Assembly (NCBI GenBank): GCA_009841265.1
Contig: VXMB01000014.1
Span: 289,490-353,489 of the forward strand
Origin: Gemmatimonadota bacterium
GTDB lineage: Bacteria; JAAXHH01
DNA length: 64,000 nucleotides
Reading direction: 5' to 3'
This document shows, one piece after another, positions 19,511 to 29,871 of this stretch. Made by a program: the position numbers and the translations under genes. Numbering within the stretch: position 1 is the stretch's first letter; each line of letters opens with the position of its first letter. The notes under the pieces were generated by a model. That model had not been told where the DNA came from. It did not search any database and was given only the letters and a program-made list of their open reading frames with translations.

Positions 19511-22270
19511 ATGGCCATGTCCTCCCCTCCTTCCACTTCCGTCTCATCGTCATGGATTACCCGGGGTTTCGAGGCCTTCCGCCGGGGCGCCTTCAGCAAT
19601 GGCGGCCAGAATCTCTACGTGTCGCGAGCGGGGGTGCTGCAACGCATTCACCAGTTCGACCTGGACCGCGACGGCCACGTAGACCTCGTCTTCTGCAACA
19701 GCCAGAACCACGGTGAAAAACCTCCGGTCACCTTGTATCATGAGGTACTCGGACGGACCACCTCCCGGTTCCTGCCCTCCGACGGGGCAAGAACGGGGGT
19801 CGTCGCCGACCTGAACGGGGATGGATACGACGACCTGGTCGTCGGCATGTTCTACAATGGCATCCGGCGGGATCTCAACGCGTTCCTGTACTACGGTGGC
19901 CCGGACGGACTCGGCGAAGGGCGTGTGCAGTACCTGCCCGCGCCCTGCTGCACTTCGGTGGCCGCAGGGGATTTCGACGGCGACGGCAGGCCGGATCTGG
20001 CCTTCGTTTCCGGCGGTAGGTTGCGGCTGTTTCCTCAGACGGCGCTGGGGTTCGAGCCGAAGGGCTACCGGGACCTGGATATCGAGGCAGACCAGGCCGC
20101 GTCCTGCGACGTGGACGGCGACGGGTTCGCCGACCTGGTCATCAGGACCGCCCGGGGGGATGTCCGGGTATACTGGGGCGGCCCGGACGGAATCGTGCCG
20201 GAACGATCATCCGACGTCTCCGTCGATGCCGACCCGCCGGATAGACCGGACCAGGCTGACCAGGCTGACCAGGCTGACCAGGACCTCGACGGCTATCCCG
20301 AAGAGGTCGATCCCGCTGTCCCGCTGGTCTCCGTGCTCCGGATCCGGGGTGTGCCCCATGTATTCGTCGCGCGGACAGATGCGGTCTATCTCGTGCCTTT
20401 CGAAGGGGGACGAGTGGCCGGGACGCCGGTCCGGCTATCCTGCCGGAACGCCTTCGCCGCCGCCGCGGGCGACCTGGCCGGCGACGGACGATGCAGCCTG
20501 GTCGTGGCCTGTCGGGACCGCCACGGCGGGGAGGAATGTTCGTGGCTGTACCACGACGGGAACGAGGGCGGGTACAGCGATCAGAACCGCACGGCGATCC
20601 CCAGCCGTTACGCCTGCGATGCGGCCGTTGGGGACCTGGACGGAGACGGCCGGTCCGAGATCGTGATCTGTCAGACCCATACGCCGGAAAGCTATACATC
20701 GGAATCCCTGGCGTACCGCTGGGGCCGGGACGGGCTGGCGCCGCCGCGCGTCCTCGAGACCCATGACGCCCGGCGGGTGCTGCTGGTCCGCATGGCCCGC
20801 GCATCGGACGATCCCCTTCCGCAGACCGTTTTCATCAACCAGTTCAGCCGGAACCTGAGGGGCGACATCCCCGTCTGCGTCTATCACGGCGGTCCCGACG
20901 GGTTTGACCCTGAACACCGCCAGGAAGTGCCGGGGTGGGGCGCGGTGGAAGCGCTCCGGTGTGACCTGAACGACGACGGGTTGCCCGACCTGATCCTGGC
21001 CAACGCGTCCGAGAACTCGGTCCGCCAGGATCCGGGGTCCTACGTATACTACAACGGGGAAGGGCGATTCGGGAGTGAACCGGACGTGCGCCTGCCGACC
21101 GTGCGGGCTCACGGGGTCTGTTGCGCGGACCTGGACCGGGACGGATACCTGGACCTCGTCTTCTGCGGATTCGATAATCCGGATATCGTCATCTTCTACG
21201 GCGGACAAGACGGCTTCGACTACGGACGAACGGAGCGCATCCGCCTCGAATACGAAGGTGTCGTGTACAAGGATCCGCGCTGGATCTTCCTCGTCGACCT
21301 GAACGGCGACGGCTGGCTCGACCTGGTCGTGCCGCAGATCGCCGACGACTACAGTTTCATCCTTTGGGGCGGGCCAGAAGGCTTCAGCATGGACCGGTGC
21401 CAGGCGCTTTCCGTGTGGCACGGCGCCTGCGCCCGGGCGGCGGACCTCAGCGGGAACGGGTATCCCGACCTGGTCATCGGTGGACACGAGCCGTCGATCG
21501 GGGCGCCCCACGACTCCTTCGTACACATCTACTGGAACGGTCCCGACGGGCTACGCGAGGACCGCCGCACCCTCCTGCCGTCCAACGCGGTGAACGCCAT
21601 GTCCATCATGGACTTCAACGGGAATGGCCTGCTCGATCTCTTCGTCTGCTCCTACCACGACAACCGCGTGCGGGACATCGATTCCTACATCTACTGGAAC
21701 CGTGCCGGCCGGGGATTCTCGGCCGACGACCGCACCCGGCTGTTCACCCATTCCGCGTCGGGCTGCGTGGCCGCGGATTTCGACGGAGACGGCCGCGTCG
21801 ACCTCGCCGTCGCCTATCACAAGGTCGAGGGCGACCATGTCGGCCATTCCGCCGTCTGGTGGAACGGTCCCGATGGTTTCGACGCCAGGAGGGTCACCCG
21901 GCTGCCCACGACCGGCCCCCACGGCATGACCGCCGTGCAGACGGGAAACATGTTGGACGCGGGTCCGGAAGAATACTATGTCTCGGCGCCGCACGAGATA
22001 CCCCGGGGACAGGCCGTGGCCGGCATCGACTGGGAAGCGGAATGCGGCCCGGGCACCTGGGTGCATGCCCAGGTCCGGTGGGCGGACTCGGTGGAAGCAC
22101 TGGCACGATCGGCGTGGCATGGCGCCGGGGGAGCGGGCACCTGGTACGAAACACCCCAGCCGGTACGGGACAAAGGCGCGGGACCGTGGGTACAGTACCG
22201 GCTCGCGCTGGGCGCGAAAAACGGGGGAAGCACCCCGAGGGTCACGGAAGTCCGGCTGGAAACGGGCTGA
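19511..22270 (+). CDS. FG-GAP/VCBS repeat protein with about 12 calcium-loop repeats, no signal peptide
   Basis: A 919-residue beta-propeller-type protein. At least twelve calcium-loop repeats of the form D-x-(D/N)-x-(D/N)-G-x-x-(D/S)-(L/I)-(V/A/F/I) are visible, for example DLDRDGHVDLVF, DLNGDGYDDLVV, DFDGDGRPDLAF and DFDGDGRVDLAV. They alternate with WGGPDG/YYGGPDG blade motifs. The last 100 residues lack repeats and look like a separate beta-rich cap. Unlike most relatives it has no signal peptide at either nearby ATG (19511 or 19517), and an in-frame TAG sits 3 nt upstream, so no longer start exists. Ligand and localisation are unknown. Confidence 0.88.
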   Translation: MAMSSPPSTSVSSSWITRGFEAFRRGAFSNGGQNLYVSRAGVLQRIHQFDLDRDGHVDLVFCNSQNHGEKPPVTLYHEVLGRTTSRFLPSDGARTGVVADLNGDGYDDLVVGMFYNGIRRDLNAFLYYGGPDGLGEGRVQYLPAPCCTSVAAGDFDGDGRPDLAFVSGGRLRLFPQTALGFEPKGYRDLDIEADQAASCDVDGDGFADLVIRTARGDVRVYWGGPDGIVPERSSDVSVDADPPDRPDQADQADQADQDLDGYPEEVDPAVPLVSVLRIRGVPHVFVARTDAVYLVPFEGGRVAGTPVRLSCRNAFAAAAGDLAGDGRCSLVVACRDRHGGEECSWLYHDGNEGGYSDQNRTAIPSRYACDAAVGDLDGDGRSEIVICQTHTPESYTSESLAYRWGRDGLAPPRVLETHDARRVLLVRMARASDDPLPQTVFINQFSRNLRGDIPVCVYHGGPDGFDPEHRQEVPGWGAVEALRCDLNDDGLPDLILANASENSVRQDPGSYVYYNGEGRFGSEPDVRLPTVRAHGVCCADLDRDGYLDLVFCGFDNPDIVIFYGGQDGFDYGRTERIRLEYEGVVYKDPRWIFLVDLNGDGWLDLVVPQIADDYSFILWGGPEGFSMDRCQALSVWHGACARAADLSGNGYPDLVIGGHEPSIGAPHDSFVHIYWNGPDGLREDRRTLLPSNAVNAMSIMDFNGNGLLDLFVCSYHDNRVRDIDSYIYWNRAGRGFSADDRTRLFTHSASGCVAADFDGDGRVDLAVAYHKVEGDHVGHSAVWWNGPDGFDARRVTRLPTTGPHGMTAVQTGNMLDAGPEEYYVSAPHEIPRGQAVAGIDWEAECGPGTWVHAQVRWADSVEALARSAWHGAGGAGTWYETPQPVRDKGAGPWVQYRLALGAKNGGSTPRVTEVRLETG
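20249..20282 (+). repeat. Tandem 9-bp repeat in coding sequence
   Basis: Nearly four copies of GACCAGGCT encode DQADQADQADQ inside a loop of the FG-GAP protein. The copies are identical, which suggests recent slippage and possible length variation between strains. Confidence 0.8.
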
Positions 22271-22308
22271 CGGACCAGGTCGGCGGATGGATCACCGGAG
22301 AACAGAGC

Positions 22309-23169
22309 ATGCGCAAGGCGTCGGAAGTCTTCGATGAGATACAACGCTGGGCGGAAGCGGACGATCAGATCAGAGGACTGGTCCTGTCGAGTGGCCGGGT
22401 CGATGGAAACGACACGGTCGACCTGTTGTCGGATTACGACGTGATCGTGTACGTCAGGGACCTGGAACCCTACAAACGGGACGATAACTGGTTGGAAGCG
22501 TTCGGATCCGTGATGACGTGCTCGCCGCCCTTGCCAACCTTGTTTGATGACGTCAGGATTGGCCGCATGGTGATCTATGACGATGGCGTACGGATCGACT
22601 GGAGCATCGCGAACGCTGAATCCATGCACGACCTCAACGGCGAGCCCGAACCTTACCGGGTGCTGCTGGATAAGGACCGTATCGTACATGACCCCATACT
22701 GCCCTATCACAGCGCCTACCACGTTATAAGACCTACGAAGGACGAATACGACGAACTGGTTGCCGATTTCTGGTGGGACATCATCTATGTGGCCAAGGCC
22801 CTGTGGCGCGATGAACTCTACTGGGCAAAGCACATGAACAGAAAAGTTCATTCCCCTTTTCTTGAAAAAGTCATCGAATGGAATATCGGCATGAAAAACG
22901 ACTGGTCGGTTACGACCAACAAACACGGCCGCTGGTTCAAGCGTTACCTGGACCCCGGGACATGGGCGGAAATCGAGTCCACGTATTCGGGAGCGGATCT
23001 GGATCAAAACTGGGATGCCCTGTTTAATGCGACCCGGCTGTTTCGGCGTCTTGCCGTTACCGTCGCCGAAGGGTTGGATTTCGACTATCCTCACGAAACC
23101 GACCGGCGCGTCACGGCGTACATGGGGAAGATCAGGCGGCTGGACCCGGACGCCGAGGACTTCGTGTGA
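22309..23169 (+). CDS. Aminoglycoside 6-adenylyltransferase-like nucleotidyltransferase
   Basis: A 286-residue nucleotidyltransferase of the streptomycin/aminoglycoside 6-adenylyltransferase (AadE/ANT(6)) family. The catalytic D-x-D is in LLSDYDVIVYV (D42 and D44), and a third acidic residue follows in GVRIDWSIAN. The length matches ANT(6) enzymes (about 280-300). The ATG at 22309 starts the conserved region; upstream codons in this frame only cover the preceding gene. It lies 38 nt after the FG-GAP gene and 23 nt before the aldehyde dehydrogenase ATG. Many chromosomal members do not confer resistance; a metabolic or toxin-like role is possible. Confidence 0.82.
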   Translation: MRKASEVFDEIQRWAEADDQIRGLVLSSGRVDGNDTVDLLSDYDVIVYVRDLEPYKRDDNWLEAFGSVMTCSPPLPTLFDDVRIGRMVIYDDGVRIDWSIANAESMHDLNGEPEPYRVLLDKDRIVHDPILPYHSAYHVIRPTKDEYDELVADFWWDIIYVAKALWRDELYWAKHMNRKVHSPFLEKVIEWNIGMKNDWSVTTNKHGRWFKRYLDPGTWAEIESTYSGADLDQNWDALFNATRLFRRLAVTVAEGLDFDYPHETDRRVTAYMGKIRRLDPDAEDFV

Positions 23170-23192
23170 ACCCTAACACTGGAGCATCGAAG

Positions 23193-24731
23193 ATGAAGGC
23201 ACTGCTTGAAAAACTGAACATCGAAGCCTTGAACGCCGGGGCCTGTACGGGGATGGACGGCTGGATACACGGGGAGGGACCGATCCTGACGTCGTACAAC
23301 CCCACGACCGGCGATCCGATCGCAGGCGTGCGGCAGGCGACGCCCGAGGTCTTTGACCGGGTGATCGAACACGCCCGCGCCACCTTCGATACCTGGCGAG
23401 CGCTGCCCGCGCCGAAGCGGGGGGACATGGTCAGGGACCTGGGCAACGTCCTGCGGGCGTACAAGGAACCACTGGGCGAGCTCGTCTCCCTGGAGATGGG
23501 CAAGATCCGCGTGGAGGGCATGGGGGAAGTCCAGGAGATGATCGACATCTGCGATTTCTCCGTCGGCCTTTCCCGCCAGTTGTATGGACTGACCATCGCG
23601 AGCGAGCGGCCGAGTCACCGCATGAGCGAGCAGTGGCACCCCCTGGGCGTGATCGGCATCATCACCGCCTTCAATTTCCCCGTGGCGGTCTGGTCGTGGA
23701 ACGCTTCCCTGGCCTCGGTGTGCGGCGACGTCACCGTATGGAAGCCGAGCGGTCAGACACCGCTGACGGCCGTGGCCACGCAGCACCTGTGCAACCGGGT
23801 CATGGCCGACCACGGGGTGGACGGCGTGTTCAACCTGGCCATCGGCCGCGGCAGCGACGTGGGGAATCTCATCCTCGATGACGAACGCATACCGCTCGTA
23901 TCCTTCACGGGTTCGACCGCGACGGGCAGGACCGTGGCCGCACGGGTCGCGTCCCGGTTCGGTCGCAGCATACTGGAGCTGGGCGGCAACAACGCGATCG
24001 TCGTCACCGAGCACGCCGATCTCGAACTCGCCGTACCCGGCATCGTCTTCGGCGCCGTGGGTACGGCAGGACAACGGTGCACCTCGACGCGTCGCATCAT
24101 CGGGCACAAAAGCTTGACGACGACGCTGATCGATCGATTGGCCCGCGCCTACGCGCAGGTGCCCATGGGAGATCCCATCGACGACGGCACGCTCATGGGA
24201 CCGCTGGTCACGGCCGACGCCGTGGACGACATGATGCAGGCCATCGAGCAGGCGAAGGCCGAGGGCGGCGAGGTGGTCACCGGCGGAAAACACCGTCCGG
24301 ACCTGGGACCGCACTTCGTCGAACCGACGATCATCCGCATGCCCACCCAGTCGGAAATCGTGAAACGGGAGACCTTCGCGCCGATTCTGTATATCCTGGA
24401 ATATGAAACCCTGGACGAGGCCATAGACCTCCACAACAACGTGCCCCAGGGGCTTTCCAGCGCCATCTTCACCGACAGCCTGCGCGAGGCGGAGCGGTTT
24501 CTCTCCGCGACGGGGTCGGACTGTGGCATCGCGAACGTGAACATCGGCACGTCGGGCGCTGAGATCGGCGGAGCCTTCGGGGGCGAGAAGGAGACGGGCG
24601 GCGGCCGCGAATCGGGCTCGGACGCCTGGAAAGCCTACATGCGCCGCCAGACCAATACCGTCAACTGGTCCACCGATCTCCCGCTGGCCCAGGGGATCGA
24701 GTTCGACACCGTCGGATCAGACGGTGACTGA
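23193..24731 (+). CDS. Aldehyde dehydrogenase, ALDH7/antiquitin-like (aminoadipate semialdehyde type)
   Basis: A 512-residue NAD(P)-dependent aldehyde dehydrogenase. The general base is in ILELGGNN (E262) and the nucleophile in GTAGQRCTSTRR (C296). The N-terminal NPTTGDPIAGVRQAT, the GIITAFNFPVAVWSWN block and the GGEKETGGGRESGSDAWK tail are characteristic of ALDH7, which oxidises alpha-aminoadipate semialdehyde/piperideine-6-carboxylate in lysine breakdown. A GTG at 23166 overlaps the preceding stop, but GGAG 8 nt before the ATG at 23193 favours the shorter start. No other lysine-catabolic gene is adjacent. Confidence 0.88.
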   Translation: MKALLEKLNIEALNAGACTGMDGWIHGEGPILTSYNPTTGDPIAGVRQATPEVFDRVIEHARATFDTWRALPAPKRGDMVRDLGNVLRAYKEPLGELVSLEMGKIRVEGMGEVQEMIDICDFSVGLSRQLYGLTIASERPSHRMSEQWHPLGVIGIITAFNFPVAVWSWNASLASVCGDVTVWKPSGQTPLTAVATQHLCNRVMADHGVDGVFNLAIGRGSDVGNLILDDERIPLVSFTGSTATGRTVAARVASRFGRSILELGGNNAIVVTEHADLELAVPGIVFGAVGTAGQRCTSTRRIIGHKSLTTTLIDRLARAYAQVPMGDPIDDGTLMGPLVTADAVDDMMQAIEQAKAEGGEVVTGGKHRPDLGPHFVEPTIIRMPTQSEIVKRETFAPILYILEYETLDEAIDLHNNVPQGLSSAIFTDSLREAERFLSATGSDCGIANVNIGTSGAEIGGAFGGEKETGGGRESGSDAWKAYMRRQTNTVNWSTDLPLAQGIEFDTVGSDGD

Positions 24732-24767
24732 CCGCGCTTCTCAAATCAATCACAGGGAGGAATACGC

Positions 24768-25637
24768 ATGTCATCCAACGGAGCGTTTATCATCGACAAG
24801 AACCTGGGCGCGCGCCTGGATGAATCCCAGGCCGATCTGACCCGGGTGAATGCCGACGGCAAGGATGTGGTCCCGCCGACAGACGAACAGAAGTACCTGT
24901 TCGACAAGGACGGCTGGCTTTTGATCCCCGGGGTGCTTTCCGAAGCCGAATGTGCGGAGATGCGGGCGTTCTGCCTGCAGCTGCACCATGATCCGGAATC
25001 CATTCCCGAACGGGAGCGGTCGGCGCTCGGCGGTCCGCTGCAAAGCCTGACGGATCATCCGCGGGTGGTGGGGTTCATGAACGAATTCCTGGCCTATCCC
25101 GGCCTGTCCAACCAGATCTGCTACGGTTTCAGGCAGGAATCGGCCACTCTGTTCTACCGGGAAGCCGGCGACGGCGAGTTCGGGCCCCACAACGGGAACG
25201 GCATGCTGCGGCTCCCCGGCGACTCCCATCTCTACCACTGCATTCCCGGGAAGGCCAACTCCGCGCTGACCCGGGTGGTCTGGGAGTTGAACCCGGTGGA
25301 GGAGGGGAACGGCACGCTCCTGGTAACCGGCAGCCACAAGTCCGTCTTTCCCACGCCGTCCTCCATCCAGTCGCCGGACTCGCCGATCTGGGATACATAT
25401 ACCTGTCCGGCTGGATCGCTGATGTTCTTCACCGAGGCCCTGACGCACAGCGGAAGGCCGTGGGTCAGCGAGAAGTATCCGCGCGTCGCCATTTTCAGCT
25501 GCTACAACTCCGTAAACTCCAGGTGGCACAACTGGGATCCCCATCCGGAGCTGCTCGCCTCCATGCCGCCCCTGCGCCAGACGCTCTACCGCGGCGTCTA
25601 CGCGGGGAACAATCTGGTGGGAGGCGTGATGCTATAG
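24768..25637 (+). CDS. Phytanoyl-CoA dioxygenase (PhyH) family protein
   Basis: A 289-residue PhyH-type Fe(II)/2OG oxygenase. The region around GPHNGNGMLRLPGDSHLYHC and the later GNGTLLVTGSHKS and LTHSGRPW segments match the family layout; the first iron ligand cannot be placed with certainty because a canonical HxD is not obvious (HNGN instead). The distal His is expected in LTHSGRPWVS. AGGGAGGA about 8 nt before the ATG is a strong ribosome site. It follows the aldehyde dehydrogenase by 36 nt and converges with the large fusion gene, the two stops sharing a CTATAG palindrome. Substrate unknown. Confidence 0.85.
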   Translation: MSSNGAFIIDKNLGARLDESQADLTRVNADGKDVVPPTDEQKYLFDKDGWLLIPGVLSEAECAEMRAFCLQLHHDPESIPERERSALGGPLQSLTDHPRVVGFMNEFLAYPGLSNQICYGFRQESATLFYREAGDGEFGPHNGNGMLRLPGDSHLYHCIPGKANSALTRVVWELNPVEEGNGTLLVTGSHKSVFPTPSSIQSPDSPIWDTYTCPAGSLMFFTEALTHSGRPWVSEKYPRVAIFSCYNSVNSRWHNWDPHPELLASMPPLRQTLYRGVYAGNNLVGGVML

Positions 25638-28600
25638 GACCGGCGGCCGATTCCGCAGGTAGTCTTCTTTCAGTACCTTGCCCAGACAGTGCAGGAGATA
25701 GTCGGCGTTCTCACGGTTGAAGACCAGGGGCGGCTTGATCTTCAGGACGTTGTGCAGAGGGCCGTCGGTACTGATCAGCACCCCGTGGTCCCGCATCCGG
25801 TTGGCCACGTACGAGGCCTGGGGGCCGCCCGGTTCCAGCGTGTCGCGGTCCAGCACGAGTTCCACGCCCACGTAGAGCCCCATGCCGCGGACGTCACCGA
25901 TGATGGGGTGGTCCGGCTCCAGGGCGCGAAGCCCTTCCAGCAGGTAGCCGCCCACCTCCAGGGCATTGGCCTGGAGCCCTTCTTCCTCGATGATATCCAG
26001 CACCGCCAGGCCGATGGCGCAGGAGACGGGGTTCCCGCCGAAGGTATTGAAATACTCCATGCCGTTGTCGAAAGCGCCCGCGATCTCGGGGGTGGTAACC
26101 ACCGCGCCCAGCGGGTGGCCGTTCCCGATCGGTTTTCCCAGGGTGACGATGTCCGGAACCGCGTCCTGGGTCTCGAATCCCCAGAAGTGCGAACCCACGC
26201 GTCCGAATCCCACCTGCACCTCGTCGGCGATACACACGCCGCCCGCTTCGCGCACCTGCCCAAATGCCTCTTTGAAATAGCCGTCCGGCAGCACGATCTG
26301 CCCGCCACAGCCGGGCAGGGACTCGGCGATGAAGGCGCTGATGCCGCGGTCCTGTTCCGCGAGCGAATCGATCCGTTCGCGTACGCGCTCCGCATATCGT
26401 GCGCCTGTTTCCGGCGAATAGCCCTTGTACGGACCGCGGTAGGGATCGGGCAGCGGCACCTTGTGGACATGAGGCGGCGCGCCTTCGCCACCCGGTCCGT
26501 CGAACTTGTACGGACTGATGTCGACCAGGGACGTCAGGTTGCCGTGGTAGGCCCCGTCGAGGATGAGCAGGTCCCTTCGTCCGGAATAGGCCCGCGCCAG
26601 GCGAAGAGCAAGGTCGTTGGCCTCGCTCCCGGAGTTCACGAAGAAACACACGCGGAGCGGTTCGGGCAGCTTCGCGCAGAGGCGTTCGGCGTAGTCCACG
26701 AGGTTGTCGTGCAGGTAACGGGTATTGGTGTTCAGCACCGCCATCTGCCGGTGGCTCGCGGCGACTACCCGGGGATGGCTGTGTCCCACGTGGGGCACGT
26801 TGTTCACGGCGTCGAGGAAAGCGCGGCCTTCCTCGTCGTACAGATACTGCATGTGGCCCCGGACGATCTTCAGGGGACGCCGGTAGGAGACGCTCAAGGA
26901 CCTGCCGATGTGCGCGCGGCGGGACGACAGGACCTCCTGCCGCGTCCGCTGGTCCGGCGGGAACGCTCCGGGGGGCACGCCGAGCATGGCGTTCGGGTCC
27001 GGAGACAGGCTCCGCCAGACGTTCCGCTGGCTCGGTCCGCCGACGCCGGGGAAATCGCCCTGCTTGCCGAGCATGTCGCTGACAATCTGGAAGTGCAGGT
27101 GTGGCGGCCAGCCGCCGTTAACCGCCGGGTCCCCGAGCGTGGCGAATCGTTCCCCTTTCTCGATCCGCTTGCCCTCGAATAGTCCGGTGAGCGATTCGAC
27201 GCTCAGATGCCCGTACAGCGTATAGAACGTCGGGGCCGAACCGGCCGTGCCGGTCGTGCCTTCCGGTTCCTCCGTGCCTTCCCGTTCTTCCGCGACATGT
27301 TCCAGAATGATGCAGGGGCCGTAGTCCAGCGGCTGCGTGTTGTTCCTGAAGCTGTGGACCTTCCCCTCCATTGGCGCGAAGACCGGCGATCCGGCGGGCA
27401 GGAAGATATCCATGCCCAGGTGGATGGTCCGGCGTTCCGGCATTTCGTCGGAATCCAGGGTAAACTGCCCGGCGGTGTAGACCTGGCGGGCTTCGTCGTA
27501 ACGGCCGATCCCCGCCTCGGCCCCGGTTTCCTCCATGCGCCGGAAAACCTCCCTGGTAAGGTCGTCCACGCCGATGGAACCTCCCAGCAGGGCCCGGTCC
27601 GGGCTGCTCACGCTGAGGTCGAATACCAGGGCGGTGGAGAGGTCCACCGTGGGACCCATGACCGGCGCGAAGTCGCCGCGCTTCGATGAAAGGTACCCTT
27701 CGATGCCGGGCGTCTGCGGACACGGCGGCAGTCCGCAGGCGTCCCGGAAAAGGTATTCCGCGAAGGATGGGGGGACGTCCTCTAGTTTTTCGAGGAGGTC
27801 CCAGGCGTTCTTTTCGCTGACGGACAGGTAGGCGTTCTCCGGTTCGGCCACCTGCTGGTGGGCCGAGATGGCCACGCTCATACAGAGCCGCATAACGGCG
27901 CAGTGGTGGAGCAGTTTCAGTTCCAGGTCCGTCAACGGGTGCTCGGCGTGGTACCCGGCCACGACGCGGGCGGCCGCCGCAAGGGGTTCGGCCTTGCCGA
28001 GCATGACATAGGCGGCGGCCACGGCCGGTTCGAAAAGCGCGCAGGAATGCACCATGTCGCCGAAGTCGATCAGTCCGGCCACTTCCAGCTCGCTCGAAGC
28101 CGGGTCTTCGGGGCGGACCTGGCGAATCCGGCTGACCAGACTGACCAGGACATTCTGGTCGTTGGCGTCGTTGTGGATAAACTGACGCGGAAGGGTGTCG
28201 AGCCAGGGCCCGACGGCCTGTTCGTACGCTTCGCAGAAATCCATGACCATCTCGCGCCGGCCGGCGTCGGGGATCAGGCCGGCGTGCCGGCGCACGACGT
28301 CCGGTCCGTTGTCCATGTTCCAGATGAGTTCCGATTGCTTCTCCTCGTGGGAGAAACCGGCGAAAGCGCGGGTCAGCCGTCCGAGGAAGGCGCCGAGGTG
28401 GTTCAGCAGGCCGGGACTGTGCGGCCTGGCGTCGCAGAGGGGCCGTCCGTCGACGTAGGTCAGCATTCGTACCAGGTGATGGCGTCCGTCGTGACCATCG
28501 ACCCGGGTGATGGCTTCGCTGTCCCCTGTGCGGCATACCCGCGGCCAGGCGGCTTCTTCGTAGTGCGCGGCCAGGTGTTCCAGGGCGGCATGCTGAAGGT

Positions 28601-28823
28601 CGAGGATGCCGTGCCGCTCGCCCGCGCCGGAGATCTTGAGGACGAACACCTTGCCGTCGCCGGCCGTCATCCGGAAGTTCTGATCGCGCTCACTCGGCAA
28701 CGCGCGCAGCGCACCGGAAACGCCGTACAGGGAAAGGGCGAGTTCACCGGCCTCTTCAGGACTGAAACGGGGCCGATTCTCGGAGATGGCGGACAGAGGG
28801 GGCCTGCTACCGGGTATAGTCAT
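25632..28823 (-). CDS. Fusion of APH-type kinase, M23 peptidase and class III aminotransferase domains
   Basis: A 1063-residue three-domain protein. Residues about 20-360 form an aminoglycoside/choline-kinase fold with [13 protein letters not shown] and [11 protein letters not shown]. Residues about 430-620 are an M23 (LytM) module with HLGMDIFLP and PPHLHFQIV zinc ligands. The C-terminal 450 residues are a class III aminotransferase with ILDGAYHGN and PLP Lys in [12 protein letters not shown] (K897), closest in style to ethanolamine-phosphate phospho-lyases. All active-site motifs look intact. The ATG at 28823 is preferred; in-frame codons upstream reach 28943 but lie inside the PhyH gene, whose stop it overlaps by 17 nt. 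The domain set suggests phosphorylation then elimination of an amino alcohol. Confidence 0.85.
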   Translation of the reverse strand: MTIPGSRPPLSAISENRPRFSPEEAGELALSLYGVSGALRALPSERDQNFRMTAGDGKVFVLKISGAGERHGILDLQHAALEHLAAHYEEAAWPRVCRTGDSEAITRVDGHDGRHHLVRMLTYVDGRPLCDARPHSPGLLNHLGAFLGRLTRAFAGFSHEEKQSELIWNMDNGPDVVRRHAGLIPDAGRREMVMDFCEAYEQAVGPWLDTLPRQFIHNDANDQNVLVSLVSRIRQVRPEDPASSELEVAGLIDFGDMVHSCALFEPAVAAAYVMLGKAEPLAAAARVVAGYHAEHPLTDLELKLLHHCAVMRLCMSVAISAHQQVAEPENAYLSVSEKNAWDLLEKLEDVPPSFAEYLFRDACGLPPCPQTPGIEGYLSSKRGDFAPVMGPTVDLSTALVFDLSVSSPDRALLGGSIGVDDLTREVFRRMEETGAEAGIGRYDEARQVYTAGQFTLDSDEMPERRTIHLGMDIFLPAGSPVFAPMEGKVHSFRNNTQPLDYGPCIILEHVAEEREGTEEPEGTTGTAGSAPTFYTLYGHLSVESLTGLFEGKRIEKGERFATLGDPAVNGGWPPHLHFQIVSDMLGKQGDFPGVGGPSQRNVWRSLSPDPNAMLGVPPGAFPPDQRTRQEVLSSRRAHIGRSLSVSYRRPLKIVRGHMQYLYDEEGRAFLDAVNNVPHVGHSHPRVVAASHRQMAVLNTNTRYLHDNLVDYAERLCAKLPEPLRVCFFVNSGSEANDLALRLARAYSGRRDLLILDGAYHGNLTSLVDISPYKFDGPGGEGAPPHVHKVPLPDPYRGPYKGYSPETGARYAERVRERIDSLAEQDRGISAFIAESLPGCGGQIVLPDGYFKEAFGQVREAGGVCIADEVQVGFGRVGSHFWGFETQDAVPDIVTLGKPIGNGHPLGAVVTTPEIAGAFDNGMEYFNTFGGNPVSCAIGLAVLDIIEEEGLQANALEVGGYLLEGLRALEPDHPIIGDVRGMGLYVGVELVLDRDTLEPGGPQASYVANRMRDHGVLISTDGPLHNVLKIKPPLVFNRENADYLLHCLGKVLKEDYLRNRPPVL

Positions 28824-29718
28824 CGTCGTTGTTCCCGCGCCAGTCGGGGAGATAGCCCTCCGTACGTCCGTAACCATAGGAGGGCCCGATCTGGTTGGCG
28901 GATTTCCAGGGCCACGCCTGGCCGCCGATGAGGTGGAATTCATCGCCTGTGCCGCAGAGCCAGTAGAACATGTGGGCCACGTAACGGGCGGACCCGTGCC
29001 CCCCGTAGTCGGCGTGCCTGAAGTCGAAATCCGGTTCGACGATCCAGTCCCGCGCGGGAGGCACCGTGCGCCAGTAGCTGTACTTCAGCATGTGCCGCAG
29101 GCCGGTTGCCGTGGACGCGCCGCGGCGATGGAGGATGCTTTGCGAATGCAGGCCGATGGTGCCGGCGGGACCCGAACACAAGACGCCGTTCTCCTCCTGC
29201 GTCCGCCTGGTCGTGCGGATGTGGGAGCCGGGCGTGACTTCGGTGGGTCCCATCTCATCGGGGGTGTCCTGGGGGAAATAGAACACCTCGACGAAATGGA
29301 CCTCCGGTCCGAAGAGGTGATCGGCGTCATGATGCCACCCCTGGGGACCTTCAGGGCATGCCACCCGGTGGTCGCTGACCAGTACCGGCAGTCCCACGTG
29401 ACGGCCGAGGAGCGAGCGAAGCGCACCCGCCAGCACGGGGTTGAGCAGGACGTGCTCGATGAACCAGTCTTCGAGCAGGATCGAACTCGGTTCATGGGAA
29501 TTCCGGATCCGGACCAGGTCGTCTTCAGTTATACCCTCGGGCATGTAGCACGGATTGGCGGGGATCTTCCCGTTCAGGTAATCGCGCGTCCGCCGGTTGA
29601 TCTCGTCGGGCACGACGCCTTCGAAATGCAGGTATCCGTCCCTGCAGAAGCGCAGCACCTCCGAATCCGTGAGCGTGGGCTCGCAGTCGAAAGTCCGCCG
29701 GGATGCGTCGTACTGCAT
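28807..29718 (-). CDS. Phytanoyl-CoA dioxygenase (PhyH) family protein
   Basis: A 303-residue PhyH-type oxygenase beginning with DSEVLRFCRDGYLHFEGVV. The iron-binding HxD is in GWHHDADHLFG and the distal His is expected in LHSQSILHRRGAST with a nearby Arg for 2-oxoglutarate. AAGGAAT 8 nt before the ATG at 29718 supports the start. Its 3' end overlaps the start of the APH-M23-aminotransferase fusion gene by 17 nt, so the two form a coupled operon. The pairing suggests that the hydroxylated product, or the hydroxylation target, belongs to the same small amino-alcohol or betaine-like pathway; this is inference. Confidence 0.9.
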   Translation of the reverse strand: MQYDASRRTFDCEPTLTDSEVLRFCRDGYLHFEGVVPDEINRRTRDYLNGKIPANPCYMPEGITEDDLVRIRNSHEPSSILLEDWFIEHVLLNPVLAGALRSLLGRHVGLPVLVSDHRVACPEGPQGWHHDADHLFGPEVHFVEVFYFPQDTPDEMGPTEVTPGSHIRTTRRTQEENGVLCSGPAGTIGLHSQSILHRRGASTATGLRHMLKYSYWRTVPPARDWIVEPDFDFRHADYGGHGSARYVAHMFYWLCGTGDEFHLIGGQAWPWKSANQIGPSYGYGRTEGYLPDWRGNNDDDYTR

Positions 29719-29871
29719 GTTTTATTCCTTGATTATGGGTCTGCGCGGCGTCAATTTCCAGTAGAAACCTGCCTTGAGACAACAGTAAAATATGCAGTGC
29801 GATCTGACGGCGGGACAAGGGTTTTCCGACCGGGCACATGCATTGCGGCCATCGCGAAAGGGTTAGAAGCC

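Noticed and set aside
23166-23192. GTG overlapping the nucleotidyltransferase stop as aldehyde dehydrogenase start.
   Set aside because: A ribosome site with correct spacing precedes the ATG at 23193.
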